Below, in pieces: positions 63,601 through 64,000 of a stretch of 64,000 nt of DNA. Under the pieces are notes generated by a model. It was given only the letters and a program-made list of their open reading frames with translations, was not told the origin of the DNA and did no database searches. Origin of the DNA: Corella eumyota (lineage: Eukaryota > Chordata > Ascidiacea > Phlebobranchia > Corellidae); contig OY720100.1 in assembly GCA_963082875.1 (NCBI GenBank), positions 310,001 through 374,000 of the forward strand, read 5' to 3'. Numbering within the stretch: position 1 is the stretch's first letter; each line of letters starts with the position of its first letter. The position numbers and the translations under genes are program-made.

Positions 63601-64000
63601 TATCCCTTAAAACTTGTAAAAAAAGTAATTTAAATTCGCGTGTTTTTGTTAACTATCCTGAATCAGTGAGATTAAGTCAGGATGTACTGAACGACCTTCT
63701 GACTTAATTTAAAGAATTTCGCGTTATAACACCTGCTCATAGCAACGTTTTCGGCAGAAATGCTTTGATGTTGCCCGAAAATGCGAGAAAGTGCGAGTGT
63801 CGCTTAAAAGCGCCTAAAATTTTTAAATTTAACACGGGATTTGGACGACAACATACTTTTGATCAATAATAAATAAAAAATATCAATTTATGCTTCGTTA
63901 GCTTGAATTATTGCATTGAATAAGAGCATTTTTTGCGTAATACGACCAATCGACAACTCACGTTTTGCATTGTTGCCTAACTCTATATATTTTATCTTAA
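60694..64000. repeat. Upstream repeat unit U4, partial at window end, no gypsy
   Basis: Third tandem unit, running off the window. It has the paired motif (61055, 61475; the spacing is shorter because about 0.6 kb between them is missing relative to U1-U3), the 429-bp element (62251-62683) and the unoccupied gypsy target (about 62815-62822). 62823-64000 matches 50629-52000 of U2. No coding gene is seen. Confidence 0.85.
62251..62683. mobile_element. MITE-like element, U4 copy
   Basis: Same element as 14907-15335, with CACATAG on both sides. Confidence 0.5.

Noticed and set aside
41923-64000. Array and block duplication as haplotypes joined by assembly error
   Set aside because: Not excluded, but the units differ in insertions and ends (gypsy present, shortened, or absent) and the blocks differ in gene content, which argues for real duplication. 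Long reads would settle it.

Overview
The window looks like AT-rich invertebrate chordate DNA, most likely a tunicate close to Ciona. I infer this from short introns, a NACHT-LRR (NLR) gene in a duplicated cluster, a THAP-type DNA transposon, tRNA-like SINEs, Ty3/gypsy elements, and chordate-type HSD3B and TXNL4A fragments. Species and family assignments rest on reading the sequence only; no search was run.

Layout. The window holds two paralogous blocks in the same orientation, separated by a small unrelated gene island. Block A (1-21357) is a decayed NLR locus on the minus strand. It has three LRR exons (1138-3308), N-terminal exons (7542-12117) and an upstream repeat unit (U1, 12521-21357). 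Where the NACHT exon should be, it carries a gypsy relic and a truncated THAP transposon of Kolobok type. The island (22145-24835, minus) holds an N-terminally truncated 3-beta-HSD gene and a fragment of the spliceosomal gene TXNL4A/DIM1. Block B (25680-64000) carries an apparently intact NLR gene (27523-41517, minus) followed upstream by three tandem copies of the same upstream unit (U2, U3, U4).

The NLR model in block B joins 13 exons. All junction phases agree, the total is 3456 nt, and the product is about 1151 residues. In order it has an acidic 8-residue repeat tract, two short unique exons, three copies of a two-exon 41-residue module, one large NACHT exon with Walker A, Walker B and the NLR F-x-H-L-x-x-Q-E motif, and RI-type LRR exons. 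Its paralogue in block A has 39 instead of 22 octapeptide repeats, two instead of three modules, a frameshift in the last LRR exon, and no NACHT exon.

Mobile DNA dominates the rest. A Ty3/gypsy element lies at the same point of U1, U2 and U3, and U4 keeps the unoccupied site. Comparing the paralogous copies also gives empty sites for a 1.39-kb TTAA foldback element (36853-38244) and a 1.09-kb LTR element (34794-35880), both in introns of the block B NLR. Two adjacent minisatellites have expanded downstream of the block B gene but not of its paralogue.
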